The notes under the pieces: generated by a model | Databases searched by the model: none | Told to the model about the DNA's origin: nothing | What the model saw: the letters and a program-made list of their open reading frames with translations, nothing else | Program-made: the position numbers and the translations under genes | In this document: piece after piece, positions 23,326 to 36,100 of the stretch | How the letters are laid out: each line of letters begins with the position of its first letter | How positions within the stretch are numbered: the first letter of the stretch is position 1 | Origin: Tyto alba | Lineage: Eukaryota; Chordata; Aves; Strigiformes; Tytonidae | Length of the DNA stretch: 64,000 nt | Direction of reading: 5' to 3' | Assembly: GCF_018691265.1 (NCBI RefSeq) | Contig: NW_024881324.1 | Location: forward strand, 5,645,730 to 5,709,729

Positions 23326-25383
23326 CTGTGTCAAGCTGTGATTGCTCACATCTGGTTGCAGGCTGAATAGCACTTTTGATTCAGAGCAGAGAAAGAAAAA
23401 AAATGGTGGTAAAAAAAAAAAAAGTAAAAAAAAAAAACCAAAACAAAAAAGCAAAACAGAAGATGGAGAAGTTTTGATCTTGCCATTTTCTGATTTGAAG
23501 TGGCTGGATTAGAAATAACTACAGCCAAAAAGAAATCAAGTTGGATGTCATCAAGATACCTATACGTATCATCTTCTGGATTCCTAGGTGGTCCTGATCT
23601 TAAACTGAAAGTCCTAGTCCACTGACATTAAAGCTGCATATTCAGTACCAAACCAGCTGTTTGCAAAAGGCTTCTGATGAAGAATACATTCTTCTTGATA
23701 GCATGACACAAGAAGAAAGAGAAATATTTTCTCTATAAAGTTAATATTAAACAACAGTAGTAGTTTTGCATTTAATCTCATCATCCTGAGATAGACACAT
23801 TTCATTTCTTCCTTTTTTTTTCCTTTTACCCTACCCTTTTTCCTGTTCAATGTCTCTAATGCAAATTGATACCAGAGGCTTAAGTCTGCACTGTTGAGAC
23901 CTGAAGATTACTGTTGGTCTACAAATATGAGCTGTGTGAAGACTGTTACAGAATTTGCCTTTTTTTTTTTTTTTTTCTTTTTATTTCTGTGGAAAAAATC
24001 TCCTGGAGTAAAAATCATATCTGTTGCATTAGTTTCTATTTGAATATTTCTTATTTCAGGACTGCCTAAAAAGCATATATTGAGCATATACAGTATTGTA
24101 CAAGGGAAAAAAAAAAAAAAAAATGAAAAAAAGAAGAGATAAGGCATGATAGACTCTATTAAAACTTGCAAATAGAAATGAACAATTAAATAAAATTCTC
24201 CTTTGAAACAGTCAAGTCTCAAAACAGAAGAAAAGCCAATGAGCCCTTCATTTGGAATGAGCTGAACATATTTCAAAGCTTACAGGTACATAAAGACTTG
24301 ATATACCAACATATTGTAATTCCCTGCTTGTGCACTTAAAAGCAATGTGCAATTTTCTCGGCGTCAACAGAGCTCTTCAAGTGAAAAGGCTCAGCACTAG
24401 GGGTCAGAAATCACTAGACCTTCTCTTTCATAAAGCAGCAATTATTCACTAATTTCCTGCATGCTTTGAGTACAATTAGTTTCAACTGGTTTTAAAGAAC
24501 ACAATTTGGTATTTGCTTTTGGGGCCATCACCTAGCATTGTATTTGCAACAACAAAACTAACGTTAGTCCACTTCAGTATTTGCCATTTTCTTTGTTTCG
24601 GGTTTCAAACTAAATCTAAATCAGTTGATAACATCAACATGTAGTGGTTAGCAATTTTATTCAGAATAACAAAAAATCATACATTTTATTATTCATTATT
24701 TTTATGTCATTTAGATGGGTCTGGCCTACTGTGACTGAGTTATTCAGAAGGTCAAGTCTTTTATATTGTGACTGATACGTATACTGGCTGGTATTACAAA
24801 GTCAGCATTTACTTTAAGTTCTTAAAGTACTATCGGCTAGCACTTGAGAAAAAGTACTACAAGCTTCTTAATGGTGACAACCATAAGTGGATATATTAGC
24901 TGTAGATGTATATTCACCTTTAAGATATAAACATTAGTAAGACTGAGGAGGAAAAAGCTGATGGGAGGGAAGGGAGGGAAGAAATAAATCAATCTATAAG
25001 AGCTGTCGATCACCAGCATTGCTGGAAGCAAAACCATTTCGATTTAAGGATGTAAAACTTAATTTAAACACATCTTCTCTTGAGTTTCTCAACTTGCTGT
25101 CCTTACTCATGTTTTGAAATCCACCGGTAATTTTCATCAGGTATACCCTGACAGTGCCTTGTGCAAACAACCTTAGTCCTGAAAACTCCCTCCCTCCCTG
25201 ACAGCCCAAACCCTGAGTGGACTCAGCCAGCAACCCAGGAGCTGAACTCTGACTGCCAGTAGGCAAATGTGTGCAGGATTCACCATTTTTGTGTAACAAA
25301 CGAAATAATGAAGTATTCAATTTAGCATATTTTGTCTTAGGCTATGGGATGAGCTAAGTGAGTAATTGATGTAATTTTGAAAG

Positions 25384-25400
25384 GGGGTGGGGGGGTGGGG
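25384..25400 (+). repeat. G-rich tract, quadruplex-capable
   Basis: G5-T-G7-T-G4 on the plus strand. The G7 can be split into two tracts, giving four runs of at least three G, which fits a short-loop G-quadruplex. Confidence 0.6.
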
Positions 25401-26559
25401 TGTCAAGCAGTATTTTGCAGAACTGTCCAGGAGAAAAATCTCTTCCATTGATTGCTTCTTGACGAAATTACTGACATCCTTTAAATCCTGTTTATTTTTT
25501 ACTTCATGCTAATTTTAAGGTTGTTTTTCATGTCTGCTCTTTCTCCTTTGCTTTTCTTTTGGGTATCTATAAAGCAAGAAGCCTTGCACTGACATAGCCT
25601 TGTTCATGTTATCTGCAAAGTCATCTGCAGGTTTTGAGCCTGCATACACACTCTTCATGTAATCTATATAAATTATGTATATGATATTTATGTGACTCAT
25701 TTAAGTATTTCTATAACTATGCATGAGGGTACATACCATTATAATAATATAAAGCTGCATTAGCACCACAAAAGAATATAAAAACATACAAAATTATAGG
25801 CACTTTTTCCTAAGTGATCTTAGTGTTATGGTTTTGGATGGAAGGACAGTGCAAAGGCAGCTGAATGTGAAAGGAGGACTCTCCTCCCCCACAAAATTAC
25901 TTAGCTTTAATTACCAGGGTGGTGCTTTCCTTATGTATGGAGAGAAAAAACCTTGCATACTTAAAATATCACTCTTCTGTGAAATATTTTCTTCTGTTTC
26001 ATCTAGTCAGAACAGAGTTTGGTGTTCTTTCCTTGGATAGGACTCTAGAAGTCCTCTCTTGAACAGAGGCTATAAAAACATATTAGTCTGACAAAACCAC
26101 CTGACAAAAATGAGAAGACAAATCTACAGACACATGGCAGCTTTTGAGCAAGAGGGGACAAGGTTCTTGTCTCAGATGGGGACCAGATTTAGTTTTCACT
26201 GCTCTAAGTGCTTCATATGCTGTCAGTTTGCATCTCATTTTACAGCTACCACAAATACTGTCTTTGCTCAGAAAGTAATAGAAAATGTAGGTCCAGGTCG
26301 AAAGGGTGGGTAGTTGTGGGGAAGAGGACATAAATTTAATGGAGATAGACCATCAGAAACAATTTTCAGAAAACAATGGGAAGACAATAAAAAATTATGA
26401 AAAGAAAGAAAATGTGCATTATCTTCCCTACCTGCTAAAAATACACAACTTCTATACTGGGCATTAACAGCTAAAATATTATTGATCCTATACCAACACC
26501 AGCATTTTTCTTCAGAAAGATTTCAGAAAGTTTGTTGAATGAGTTAGATCTGTGAAATT

Positions 26560-26635
26560 TATGTAAGTTATTTGGATCAGGATCTATCTTTTATGTATTT
26601 GTACAATATCTAGCACAAGATATTTGTAAATGTCT
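26560..26635 (+). mobile_element. Ancient interspersed-repeat tail fragment
   Basis: 'ggatcaggatctatctttta' followed by 'tgtatttgtacaatatctagcacaa' recalls the shared 3' tail of old amniote L2/MIR-type elements ('ggcaggga..tctt', then 'tttgtacagcgcctagcaca'). Family and limits are uncertain, and only the last 60 bp is convincing. Confidence 0.4.
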
Positions 26636-27154
26636 AGCCAGATAAATGGAGTGACTTGGTAGTGTCACCTAAAATGAAAATAACAATAACAACAGCAACA
26701 ATAAATCTCTCTGTACTGAACAGGAATTTAACTCTGAAGCACAAGTGTTTAAGCTTCATTTTTTTAAAAGTTATTGCATATATATCTAGCCAGACAAATG
26801 AGATATGCTGGATCTCATAGTTCTTTTCATTTCTACAGCTCTAGAGAAGAAGTGCATGGCATGATGGAAGACTGAGTAAAACCAACAGGAATGATGGGTT
26901 GCCTGTGTCAAAACGAGCCAAGGATGTGCTGGCAGTCACACAGCCTTCTTGCCCACCACTGCAACCTAGGCACCTAGCAAAATGTCCAGCCATGCCTGTA
27001 TCGGTGCCTCTCCACCAACCACCACCAGGAGTTTACCATGCTGAAAAAAGCTCTATCAAATTTTCTTTTGTCCTAGCAATTATAGAATCCATGACCAAAT
27101 AAGTATAACACAACAATATATGGTAGTACCCTATTCAAATGTGAGAAATATGTT

Positions 27155-27215
27155 TGTGTGTCTATGTATGTATATATACACATGTATGTATACATGCATG
27201 GGGGGTGTGTGTATA
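27155..27215. repeat. (TATG/TGTA)n microsatellite, imperfect
   Basis: Alternating purine-pyrimidine text with TATG, TATA, CATG and GTGT units, interrupted by G6 near 27200. Capable of Z-DNA or cruciform formation. Confidence 0.8.
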
Positions 27216-28635
27216 CACTCACTAAAGACTGTAAAATATAGGACATCATATTATACAACATATGGTAAAGAAGAAAGAGTAGAAATCCAGAATCGCTACC
27301 ACTACAGGATGCACATGCTAAGAAATTAATTGTATAAATATCAGAGCCAGTGTTTTATGTGACTTTTAAGAACTTTTATCTCTGTCAGATTAACCTCCAG
27401 AACAAGGACCTTACGGATACATGTTCTGATCTGTGTTCTTAAAGCATAATTAATTTATTACATTGACAAACACCCATCTCACTGAAGGGAAAAAAAATTC
27501 ATATGCAAAACTTAGTCCAGATGAAGTTTATTCTTCCTCTCATCTTTTTTCTCTTCTTTAGTTTACAAGAATAAGGTCTCTGAAAAAAAGAGAAAAAAAA
27601 AAGCCTCCCATGTATGCCTCCAACTTTGTTAGCACTGTCTGCCATTGCTGCAAATATTGTTTAATACAGTCCTTGAACCCCTAGGAAATAAAAAGGACTA
27701 TGGAAACAGTGACAGCAGCAACTATAGATGAATAAAGACCACAGTTAGCTATAATTTTCCCAAAATTAATAGATACGCTAAGAATTCACCCCAAAGATAA
27801 TCAGGACCTCCAGGCTGTCTCTTCCTCATCTTATCTCTTGGTCCTCACATTAACACTGATTTCTATCAGTTTAATTTCTAGACTGTCTCAGCTGAGCTCA
27901 CTGGTAATATTACCATATTTCCTATAATAAAAAATTGTCGTTGTTTCGAAGACACTCCACTCTCAAGAAGTGGGAAAACAGGATTGGTTTTATAGGCCCA
28001 GTGAGTGGCAAAGCTGGGAATGAAATATCCGTGTGCCACCTCCTATGACTGTGGCCTAAAGAAGTTTTGTGTTGGCATTCCTGTGACTCATCAGTCTACC
28101 TGGATGCTAAAAATGCCACCTTAATTACATGCAAAAAAGGAAGGATGACAAATCTCTCTTCTTGCTTTCCTGATTGCAATAAATGCCAGATGCTCTCCTA
28201 AGGCAAATGCAGTTGTGTAAGTTGACGCAATGCACACAAGACTCATATTTGCTCATGTTGCCTAGTTAATGGGCAATCAGGCAGACCGAGGGGATAATTT
28301 CATGGCCAGAGAGCTGATGAAACCTCTGGGTCTGGAAAGATGGCCTCACATTTTCCAGACTCGTCCCAGGGAACAGGAGCTGGAGCCAACATCCCAAGAC
28401 TATGTTGTGGCTAAAGACCAGTGAGTTCAGAAACTGCAAATTTGCCCAAAAGTGCAGTTGCATAGGTATGAATGGAAAGATAATTCCAGATGAAAGTAGA
28501 AATTATAGAGAGCAAAGTTTTAAACCCGCCACACACCCATTCTAACAAGGTTAATTTCTGAAGTGTTCAAATGACATTTTTTCACATATTTCTCACTGTG
28601 GCGTTACGATAAAGCTTCTCCACGCTGCTCCTGTC

Positions 28636-29694
28636 TTGGAAGATGCTCAGCAGCTCTCCTTCTCTTCCCTTTCTCTGTCAGCAGCATCTGGCTGCAGTGT
28701 TTCCACCTCTGCAGCTGTTTCTCAGCTGTGCATACAGATGGGTGGAACAGGAATGACACACAGCCACCGGGACATGAGGCAAGACAGGGAAATGCAGGCT
28801 GGAGAAGAGGTTATGAGGGGCCTAGGAGTCATTTCTAACCCTGAAGAAAGGATAAGATTTGGGATTGCTGGCTGGTGGACGATGGAAAGAAAAGACAGAC
28901 CTGAGCATGCAGTGAGAAAGCTAGAGGACTGGGAGAGGATGCATGAGGTAGGGAGCTGTGTCCTCCACCAAACTACGGAAACCTCTACACGGGTCTCAAC
29001 GTGCAGGCAGTCCGGCCTCCAGCATCAGTGCCTAGACAGCGTGGAGGGTCCCCTCCAGCTGCTCTGTGCCGGGTGCTGCTGGCAGGACAAAGAGGTCAGT
29101 GTCGTGCGCATCTGCCCCGGTGTTTTACATCAGAGGATGTGGTGGGCCAGCAAGGTAACGAGAACATCAAGGGCAGCCTCTGTGCCTCTGCACGGTGTTT
29201 TCTCTCTGTCTGTGAAACAACTGTTCGTAATCCCTTCAGAAATATCCCCACTGCGGACTGGGAGCAGCTTTAAACCGAAACACCTGTGTGTCCCGCAGGC
29301 ACAGCCTTGCCATTATGTGCAGGGCCGCCAGCTTGTCCGTGGTGCATACCAGGGGTTTGCTCCAGGTAAAGCTGGCCAGACAGACCAGCTCGCCAGAGAA
29401 ACACGGGCCTCTGTGAGACCCTCCTCCTCCCGTCACTGGATGGTCTTTCTCCATCCCTGCTTGTGCTTCTCCCCCTCCCTCCTGCCTCTTAAACCCCAGA
29501 CGACGGTCACGGAGCTGAGGCATAGCGAAGCGATGGTGCTGGCAACTGCTTTTACGAGGCCTCAGTCTGGGATGACCGTGCTTCTCCAAAGCACACCCAG
29601 GGCTTCACGGATCCCTCCTTATCTAGCACACAGCTGTCACTGCTCCAGAAAGGGACGGGTAGATGTTAGCTCACTCGGATGCTGGGGTTGTTAA
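28636..29694 (+). other. Longest open frame (352 codons), coding status doubtful
   Basis: A 1,059-bp frame stays open through a locally GC-richer region with about 30 CpG between 28970 and 29660. Its nominal start is TTG; the first ATG (residue 34, MGGTGMTHSHRDMRQ) lies at about 28735. No domain, signal peptide, membrane segment or repeat is recognised. The composition (Ser, Arg, Gln, Cys and Val scattered) looks like translated non-coding DNA, and other frames are open over the same span, including 117 codons on the minus strand at 29236-29589. High GC lowers stop frequency, so chance is the default explanation. A lineage-specific exon or lncRNA exon remains possible. Confidence 0.2.
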
Positions 29695-30416
29695 AACTCC
29701 TTTTTTACCAGCTCAGCTTTTTGAGAGATTTCTAACAAGCGAAACCAAGGCAATTTCTTTCTGAGCAGGATTTCTTTCAACCTCCACAAGGTCAGCAAGC
29801 TTCCCCTGCTGCTCTTGGCTGGTATTAACCTTAAAATGTAGAGTATTAGGAGCTATACCAGTGCCCATTTGTTTCCTTTTTAGAATAGGCTTGTGATATA
29901 AAAATTCAGACCATTCTGAAAATAGACCGTACAGGCATACAGACTTCCCCTGATCGGATGGAGTGTGGATATCAGAACAAGCAGCAGGAAAAGACTGCTT
30001 TAAATGCTCCTGCATTCAGCAAGGTGTCTCCCCAACTGCCAGGAGCACAAGCACAGTCCCTGCCTTTCCACCCTGACTGCAGCTGCCTCACCACCTCCAG
30101 CAGCCACCTCAGTCCCAGTCCCCCCACTCCTCTGGGAGCCAGAGCCCTGCCACGGAAAGTGGGGAGGAACCCGTTCCCCCGCCCCTCGTCCCCAGCAGTT
30201 TCCCTCATGTCACTGAAGAAAAGCATGTGTCCTGCCTAAATAGTAAGCCCTCTCCAAGACTCTCACCAGACAGTGACTTTGCATTGCCTCCTATTCAAAC
30301 TAGTGGCTAAGTATCACTCTTTAGCCCTAAGCCTGCTTTTTAAGCTTTAGTTTTCCTCAGCTGTGGTGGAATTGCAGGGTAGCAGTGGGATGCTGACATG
30401 GAAAAAATGAAAATGG

Positions 30417-30459
30417 TGGAATATGCTTGCCAAGCATATTCCAAAGACGAACTTTGGAA
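30417..30459. repeat. Two interlocked inverted repeats
   Basis: First, a 13-bp-arm palindrome with a single-base centre spans 30417-30443 (arms TGGAATATGCTTG and CAAGCATATTCCA). Second, TTCCAAAG (30439-30446) pairs with CTTTGGAA (30452-30459) across the 5-base loop ACGAA. They share 5 bases, so only one can extrude at a time. Each arm of the first carries a GGAAT/ATTCC core like a TEAD half-site. Confidence 0.85.
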
Positions 30460-31599
30460 AACTATGTTTTGTTTTTATGTCTATACATTAAATTAATCTC
30501 TCCAGTAAGCCAGGTTTGCACAAGAATGTGACTTTGAGAAGGAGTGGCAATTAAAATTCCTTATGTACTTTCCACCCTTAGAGCTGAGGCCAATGCATCT
30601 TAAAAAATAGAAGTAAACCACAAACACATGTGCGCACTGCGAGCATCTGATCACCTGACTTCAGTCAATTGATATTTATTTATCTGAACCCTGTTTTTCA
30701 AAAGTCTTGACTGCCACAAACTATCCCTCTGATCTTTTTATAGGGACGCCTACCAGACAGATAGATGGAGGGGAACCTGCTTCTGCTCCAATGGTTACCA
30801 TGTAGCTTCTCGTTTTTACTTATCGATCTTCTCTAAAAGCCTCCACCAGCTATTTGAAGTAGAGCCATTACTGGAGAGGAAGAAAAAAGAAACAGAGCTT
30901 TTAATGCAATAGTTAGAAAAACAAGTATGAACCTTTTATCCAGCCCTTGTGTCCTATCTATTCCTTTTACTGGCTTTTCAGAGTCTTGGGCTGCCTATAT
31001 TCAAAATAACACTTTGAATAGCACCCCCAGTGACCCATGACTTTAGTCAAGAACTTAAATCAGACAGCCTCCCAGGGACCTTCTTTCTGTCCCAAAAGGA
31101 AAATATTTGCACATGATTTTAGGTTTAAAATGTGATTTTTTTTAATTTTTTTTTTTATTTTTTTTTAAACAGGAGCTGTCTGCTGTATCTCAGTGAGACT
31201 CAGCCACATAACTCTATTAGGATCCCTTGGAAATCCCACCCTCAGCCACATAAAGCATGGTATTTTAGCTGAGGAATTAAGTTAACATTCACATGGCTGT
31301 CTGATCCCAGGTTTTGTTATTAGAGGACAGACTTAAAGAACACAGGGACTGAACAGCAGAATAATTAACTGTGGAATATTCTCACTCTGTTAAACAAAAT
31401 GATTGTGCCCAATAACTGAGGTAAGAAAGTGAGGTCAGAGCAGAAATAAGAAGCTAAAAGCCAGCTGCTGGAATATGAGCTATTTCCTTCCCACATTTAA
31501 AATTAAAGACCTGAATGTCCTCCTGGACCTCAGTGAGAAATGGAAGTAGAATCAAAATGGTGGGAAGTAGAGCCATGAAAAAAAGGAGGGCACAACTCC

Positions 31600-31626
31600 T
31601 TTTTTTTTTTTTTTTTTTTTTTTTTT
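31600..31626. repeat. Homopolymer T27
   Basis: 27 consecutive T on the plus strand, then a C/T-rich run to about 31643. Preceded by 'gggcacaactcc'. No retrocopy body recognised. Confidence 0.9.
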
Positions 31627-31929
31627 CTCCTTTTTCCTTTTTTTGCACATTTTAGAAGAAATATGTTTTAGCTCTTGTGGACTAGTTTGTTTGGCACAGT
31701 TAGAAGAAGGCAGCTACAAGGTGAAAAGGTAAGTAAGATAAGAAAAAATACAGACATGTCTAAAAATAATTCTAAATATATAATAAATCTGAAGTCTTCG
31801 TTAAGGACTTCATTTTTATTTAGAGAATTACAAACATGAGTTTAAGGAAACCTGTTTGTACATAAGAAGTATAAATATGCTTATAAAATAAACATAACCT
31901 TTAATCTGTTGGGAATCCTACTGAAAGCT

Positions 31930-31976
31930 ATATATGTATGTTTATAGATATATATATATACACATAAGTGTGTGTG
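31930..31976. repeat. AT/GT mixed microsatellite
   Basis: TATG and TATA units grade into a (TA)n core, then CACA and GTGTGTG. Alternating purine-pyrimidine throughout. Confidence 0.8.
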
Positions 31977-32435
31977 GAGGCGGGGATGATATTCAGACAC
32001 AGTAATGGAGCAGTATCAGGACTTCCTTCTCTTTGTCAATAGACTCCTCTCTGGGAGGGAAGGTAGCAGCTGTTTAGGAGTGTGATGTTCCTAATATGAG
32101 CACCTTACACATCACAGACGCTTCACATACATCCAAATAATGCAGTAAAGAGATCTTAAAGAACAAGGTACAATTAAGTTTGAAACTAGGTTCCCCAAAA
32201 CGTGAAATTTACCTTGGAATGTGAAGAAAGACAAATAGCACCTTAATTTTCTTTTTTTTTTCAACATGAACTCCGTGCTTAATGTTGGTTCAGTAGGGAC
32301 CCAGAAGCATCTGCTTCTCCTGAAACATTAACAGCCTTTTCTGCAGCATCTGGACTGTTACTAACCCAACCCAATTCTGCTCAAATGGTAAAGTGTAGTA
32401 AGTTTGTTTGTAGGTTTTCGTTTGATTGGATTTGC

Positions 32436-32454
32436 TTTTTTTTTTTTTTTTTTT
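32436..32454. repeat. Homopolymer T19
   Basis: Plus-strand T run inside spurious overlapping frames on both strands. Confidence 0.85.
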
Positions 32455-35400
32455 AATATCATCTAGTAGAGTAAAACAAATTAAAGAGCTTTGTCTTAGT
32501 TGTGACCTAAAATCATCAGGCTTTAGCTGCATGCAAGCAAATTTAGCAGTGAATAGCAACTTGGTCAAGTCTGGATCAACGCTGGGAAATTCAAATTTTG
32601 GGGAAGAGGTGATACCCATTCCACAGCCTCTGAAGACTGCAGCTAAAATTAGATGGTGTCTGCTAGCCAGAGAAATAAGGCATTTTTTCCTCATTTTGCA
32701 ATATATCCAAAAGCCATATTTTCAGGGAGATTTGGTACTATTGATTGTGACTTCTATAAATCTGTCAGACATTCAAGAAAATACATATATATCTTCCCAT
32801 TCACCTGTGAACCAGAAGTTGACAACTTGGTCACAGATATGAATATGTTCTGGGTTGGAAGAATATTTAGGAAACAAGTAGCAAATCCTTGCCCCATTAA
32901 TGTCAGCTTGAGAGAAATACATGGGCAGTTTTCAGCTGTATCTGGGGACACCTAGTCTGAATCTCAGGTTTCAAAGATGGTCTGAATTTCAAGAATTATT
33001 ACTAGCCACTCTACTAAAATCAGGCCCCTTTCCACTTTCATATCCCTTATAATAGACCTCCAAGACCTCACATCTCTTCTGAAAACCTTATGCTTTCAAA
33101 ACTTACATCTACATAAAGAAAGCCCAGATATTTAGTCCTTGGTGCCCCAGTCAAGTCTCTGTGACCAAGCACGAAAGGCAAAAGGGCAATCAGAGTTCAG
33201 ACCTGTCACCTTCAAGGGGACAGAGCTCTGAGTCCCCAAAACAGTGGCATATTTGCACAGTTCCTCTGATGAGAAACCTGGATGTCAGATGGGGAAAATT
33301 TTGATTCTTATGGGAAAAAAATCCGGTAAACATGTCTCACATTGAACACGGTCCACACACACAGACAAATCCAGTTTGCAGCCCTCTGTTAGTTTTCTCT
33401 TTATTTAGTAAGAAAACATATATATAAATTTAATCTTTTTCATTTTCTTGTGGCTGAAGCTTCACTTATGGGCTTCCAAAATGACACCACTGAAGAGCAG
33501 AGCCTAACCTCAATGTTTGGTAAAAAAACACAGGAAAAGCAGCACCTCCCCTGAGGAACAGAGTAGAAGCAGTGAGCAATATTTCCAAACATGTGGACTA
33601 ACAAAAACATACAAAGCAGCCACTACAAAGTCAGTATACCTCATTTCTTCTGGATATTTAAGGTGAATCAAAGCCAAGCCAGAGGCTCGTGCAACTACAG
33701 GGAAAGAGTTCAGATATTTAGGCCATTTTCCTGTGGCATTTCATGATGAAAAACTGCAAAGCTCCAACAGTTTTTGCTCTAAGCTCCTCAGTGTTTGTAT
33801 ATTGTTCCACATAAAATAGACACTGACAGCAAAGATCCTGTTGCTGTTTGTTTTGTTATTGCTATTTGGAGAAATGGTAAGTCTCCATTTGGGAAGGGAG
33901 AAGAGGTCTTTGAGGACAGATGACAGTAGGAAGGCACAATTTTTTTTTTTTTTTCCCCTTCATAATTCATTTTCTTTCTCAAAAGGTCTGGGTTTGTAGT
34001 GAGTATCCATGCTGGAAGCAAACAAGTTGTTGAGCATTTACCAGTATTATCTGGTATGCGAGAGCCTCCTAGCATGCTCTCAAAGGCTGGCAACAAAGAA
34101 TATTCATTATAACTTATTCCTATCCTAAAGCTGAATAACTGTTACAGAACTCCTGGGGAATGTACAAGAAACACACATATGCAAAGTGATAGGTGCCAGA
34201 GAAATCATATCCTTCTATCAAAGTTGTATTTATCTTACAATCCTCTTTTTTGATAGAAAGGTCATTTTAGTTAGCAAGTGGGGGCAGGGAGTTATTGTTG
34301 GTAGCACAGCCCCATATTGATGGTTCCTCTATACGTCAGTGCACGAGCATTAACATTGCTCAGATAATCTTGCTGGCAAGCAAAGAAACAACTATCATGT
34401 TACTTGAAAGAACTGAAGCTATATTGTATAGTAGTCATTAGTCTCCTTGAATCTGCTCATAATGATGAATGCATCATTCTGCCTGCCTGCAACTTGTGTA
34501 ACAAACAGCATAGCCAAGTCTTTTCCAGTTCTGTTATTCTGTTTTAAAAAACACTGACATTTTCTTAAACAGACATAATTTACAATTTTAAGTAATACAA
34601 CAGTGCCTTGGTGTGTAAGGGCCAGCAAGCAAACAAGACTCCTTTCACAGAGATTAAAAAAAAAAAAAATAAAAAACACAGTCTCGTGCTCTCTGAGGTC
34701 ACCATGGCTTAAAACCGGGGTGAGGGGGGGGAGGAACTAGGACCTTTCTGTGACATATCTTTTGCTTTGAAATACGTATTATACTCCCACAGCAGAAACC
34801 CCAAGTGTAAGTAGAGTTAAAAGCAATATGTAATGCCCTCTGGGGACAAACAGCTACCTGTGTCTACACCATCCTATTAAAGCACCTCAAGCAGCAGTTC
34901 TGGGGGCCAAGAATCCATGTTGTTTTCATCCTTGATTTATATGCCCAGCTGGCCTGAGTTCCCCTAACTGCAACACCACATGGGAAACATTGGGAACACC
35001 CAGCTCTTACAGCACCCACCAAAATGTTCCCCACACACCATCTGGCTGGATCACCTTGTCGGGCACCACTGCCTGGAACGTCTTTCCCCTGCCAACTTGT
35101 ATCCCACCAGTCTGCACTGGATTCACCTCACTACTCACATTCCCAAGCAGAAATAACTTTCCTTTATAGGATGGGCTTAACTAGGAGGCATGCTCTGCAT
35201 ACCCATCGTCTGTGTGCCTCCCATCTATACTGGAAAGCACAAGGTGGTGCTCATGAACTGACAAGAAAGGTCCTGATATGGTGTAAATAACTTGAATTCC
35301 CTTCTGGTGGGCACCAAACAGAAAACACTGTCCTGCTTATGGCCCTGGCACAGCTGGGCTTCTCCACTGCCACAGTGTTGCCTGGACAATTCAACTTGTC

Positions 35401-35771
35401 TCAGTCTAGCAGCTGAGGATAGATCACAAGCACATGACATTGCAGACCTCCAGAATAAAAATAATGGTGTACTTGTCAACACTGATACTGCTGTGGCACA
35501 GGTCTGGAGGAGATCAGGGTAGCAGTCAAAGAGGGGATGCACTCTGCTGCCTTGTGTAGAAGCTGCTGTAAAGGGCCATGGGACTGTCCTTTTATGTCTG
35601 GAATTAGCTTCTTGTTCTCTGTTTTTCCATGTTTGGATGACAACATGCTCTCCCTGTGGGAGACTGTAACATGCACCATAATATAAAACTGTTTTCTGTC
35701 ACAGGGTGTTCGCTGAGTGCATTAGTCTTGAATCACAGCCTCTACATTAATGCGGCCTATGGGAACCATCT

Positions 35772-36100
35772 TCACAGAATCGTATCATAGAAACACAGAA
35801 TAGCAGGTTGGAAGGAACCCCAAGGATCATCTGATCCAACCTTTCTGGCAAAAATACTCTCTAGAAAAGATGGCGCAGCACCCTGTCCAGCTGATTCTTA
35901 AAAGTATCCAGTGTTGGGGAATCCACCACCATCCTGGGGAGATTATTCCAGTGGCTGATTGTTCTCACTGTGAACAATCTTCTTTTTGTGTCCAGTTGGA
36001 ATCTCCCCAGGATTAACTTGTACCCATTACCCCTTGCCTTTTCTGCATGATTTCTTGTAAAAAGGGAGTGTCTATCCCATCTCTTATCCCTGGCTGTCAT
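35772..36100 (-). mobile_element. CR1 LINE 3' end with intact ORF2 C-terminus (antisense)
   Basis: On the minus strand this reads as the last about 330 bp of an avian CR1. The frame 36100-35861 is undamaged for 79 codons and includes RRLFTVRTISHWNNLP, VVDSPTLDTFKNQLDRVL and a terminal stop, the typical C-terminus of CR1 ORF2 (reverse transcriptase protein). It is followed by a short 3'UTR and a tail with the 'cagaat'-type units expected for CR1 (35772-35803). Severely 5'-truncated, so not mobile. The good frame suggests a comparatively young insertion. The junction at about 36100 is where CR1 similarity stops. Confidence 0.9.

Larger units (their letters stand above)
23326..28635. other. Non-genic stretch, no gene seen
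   Basis: No gene seen. It holds A/T homopolymers (23411-23437, about 23959-23977, 24107-24122), a G-rich tract (25384-25400), a TATG-rich microsatellite (27155-27215) and an ancient repeat trace (26560-26635). The region 24470-24720 is unique, AT-rich and includes the inverted repeat GTTGAT-AAC-ATCAAC at 24624-24638. Confidence 0.65.
29695..35771. other. Non-genic stretch with inverted repeats and microsatellites
   Basis: No gene seen. The GC-richer DNA continues to about 30240 (overlapping frames on both strands, none recognisable). It then holds the interlocked palindromes (30417-30459), T27 (31600-31626), an AT/GT microsatellite (31930-31976) and T19 (32436-32454). The 134-138 codon frames on both strands at 32290-32842 run through the T tract and look random. 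Confidence 0.65.

Noticed and set aside
32290..32842. 134- and 138-codon frames on opposite strands
   Set aside because: Both run through T19, and neither has family features.
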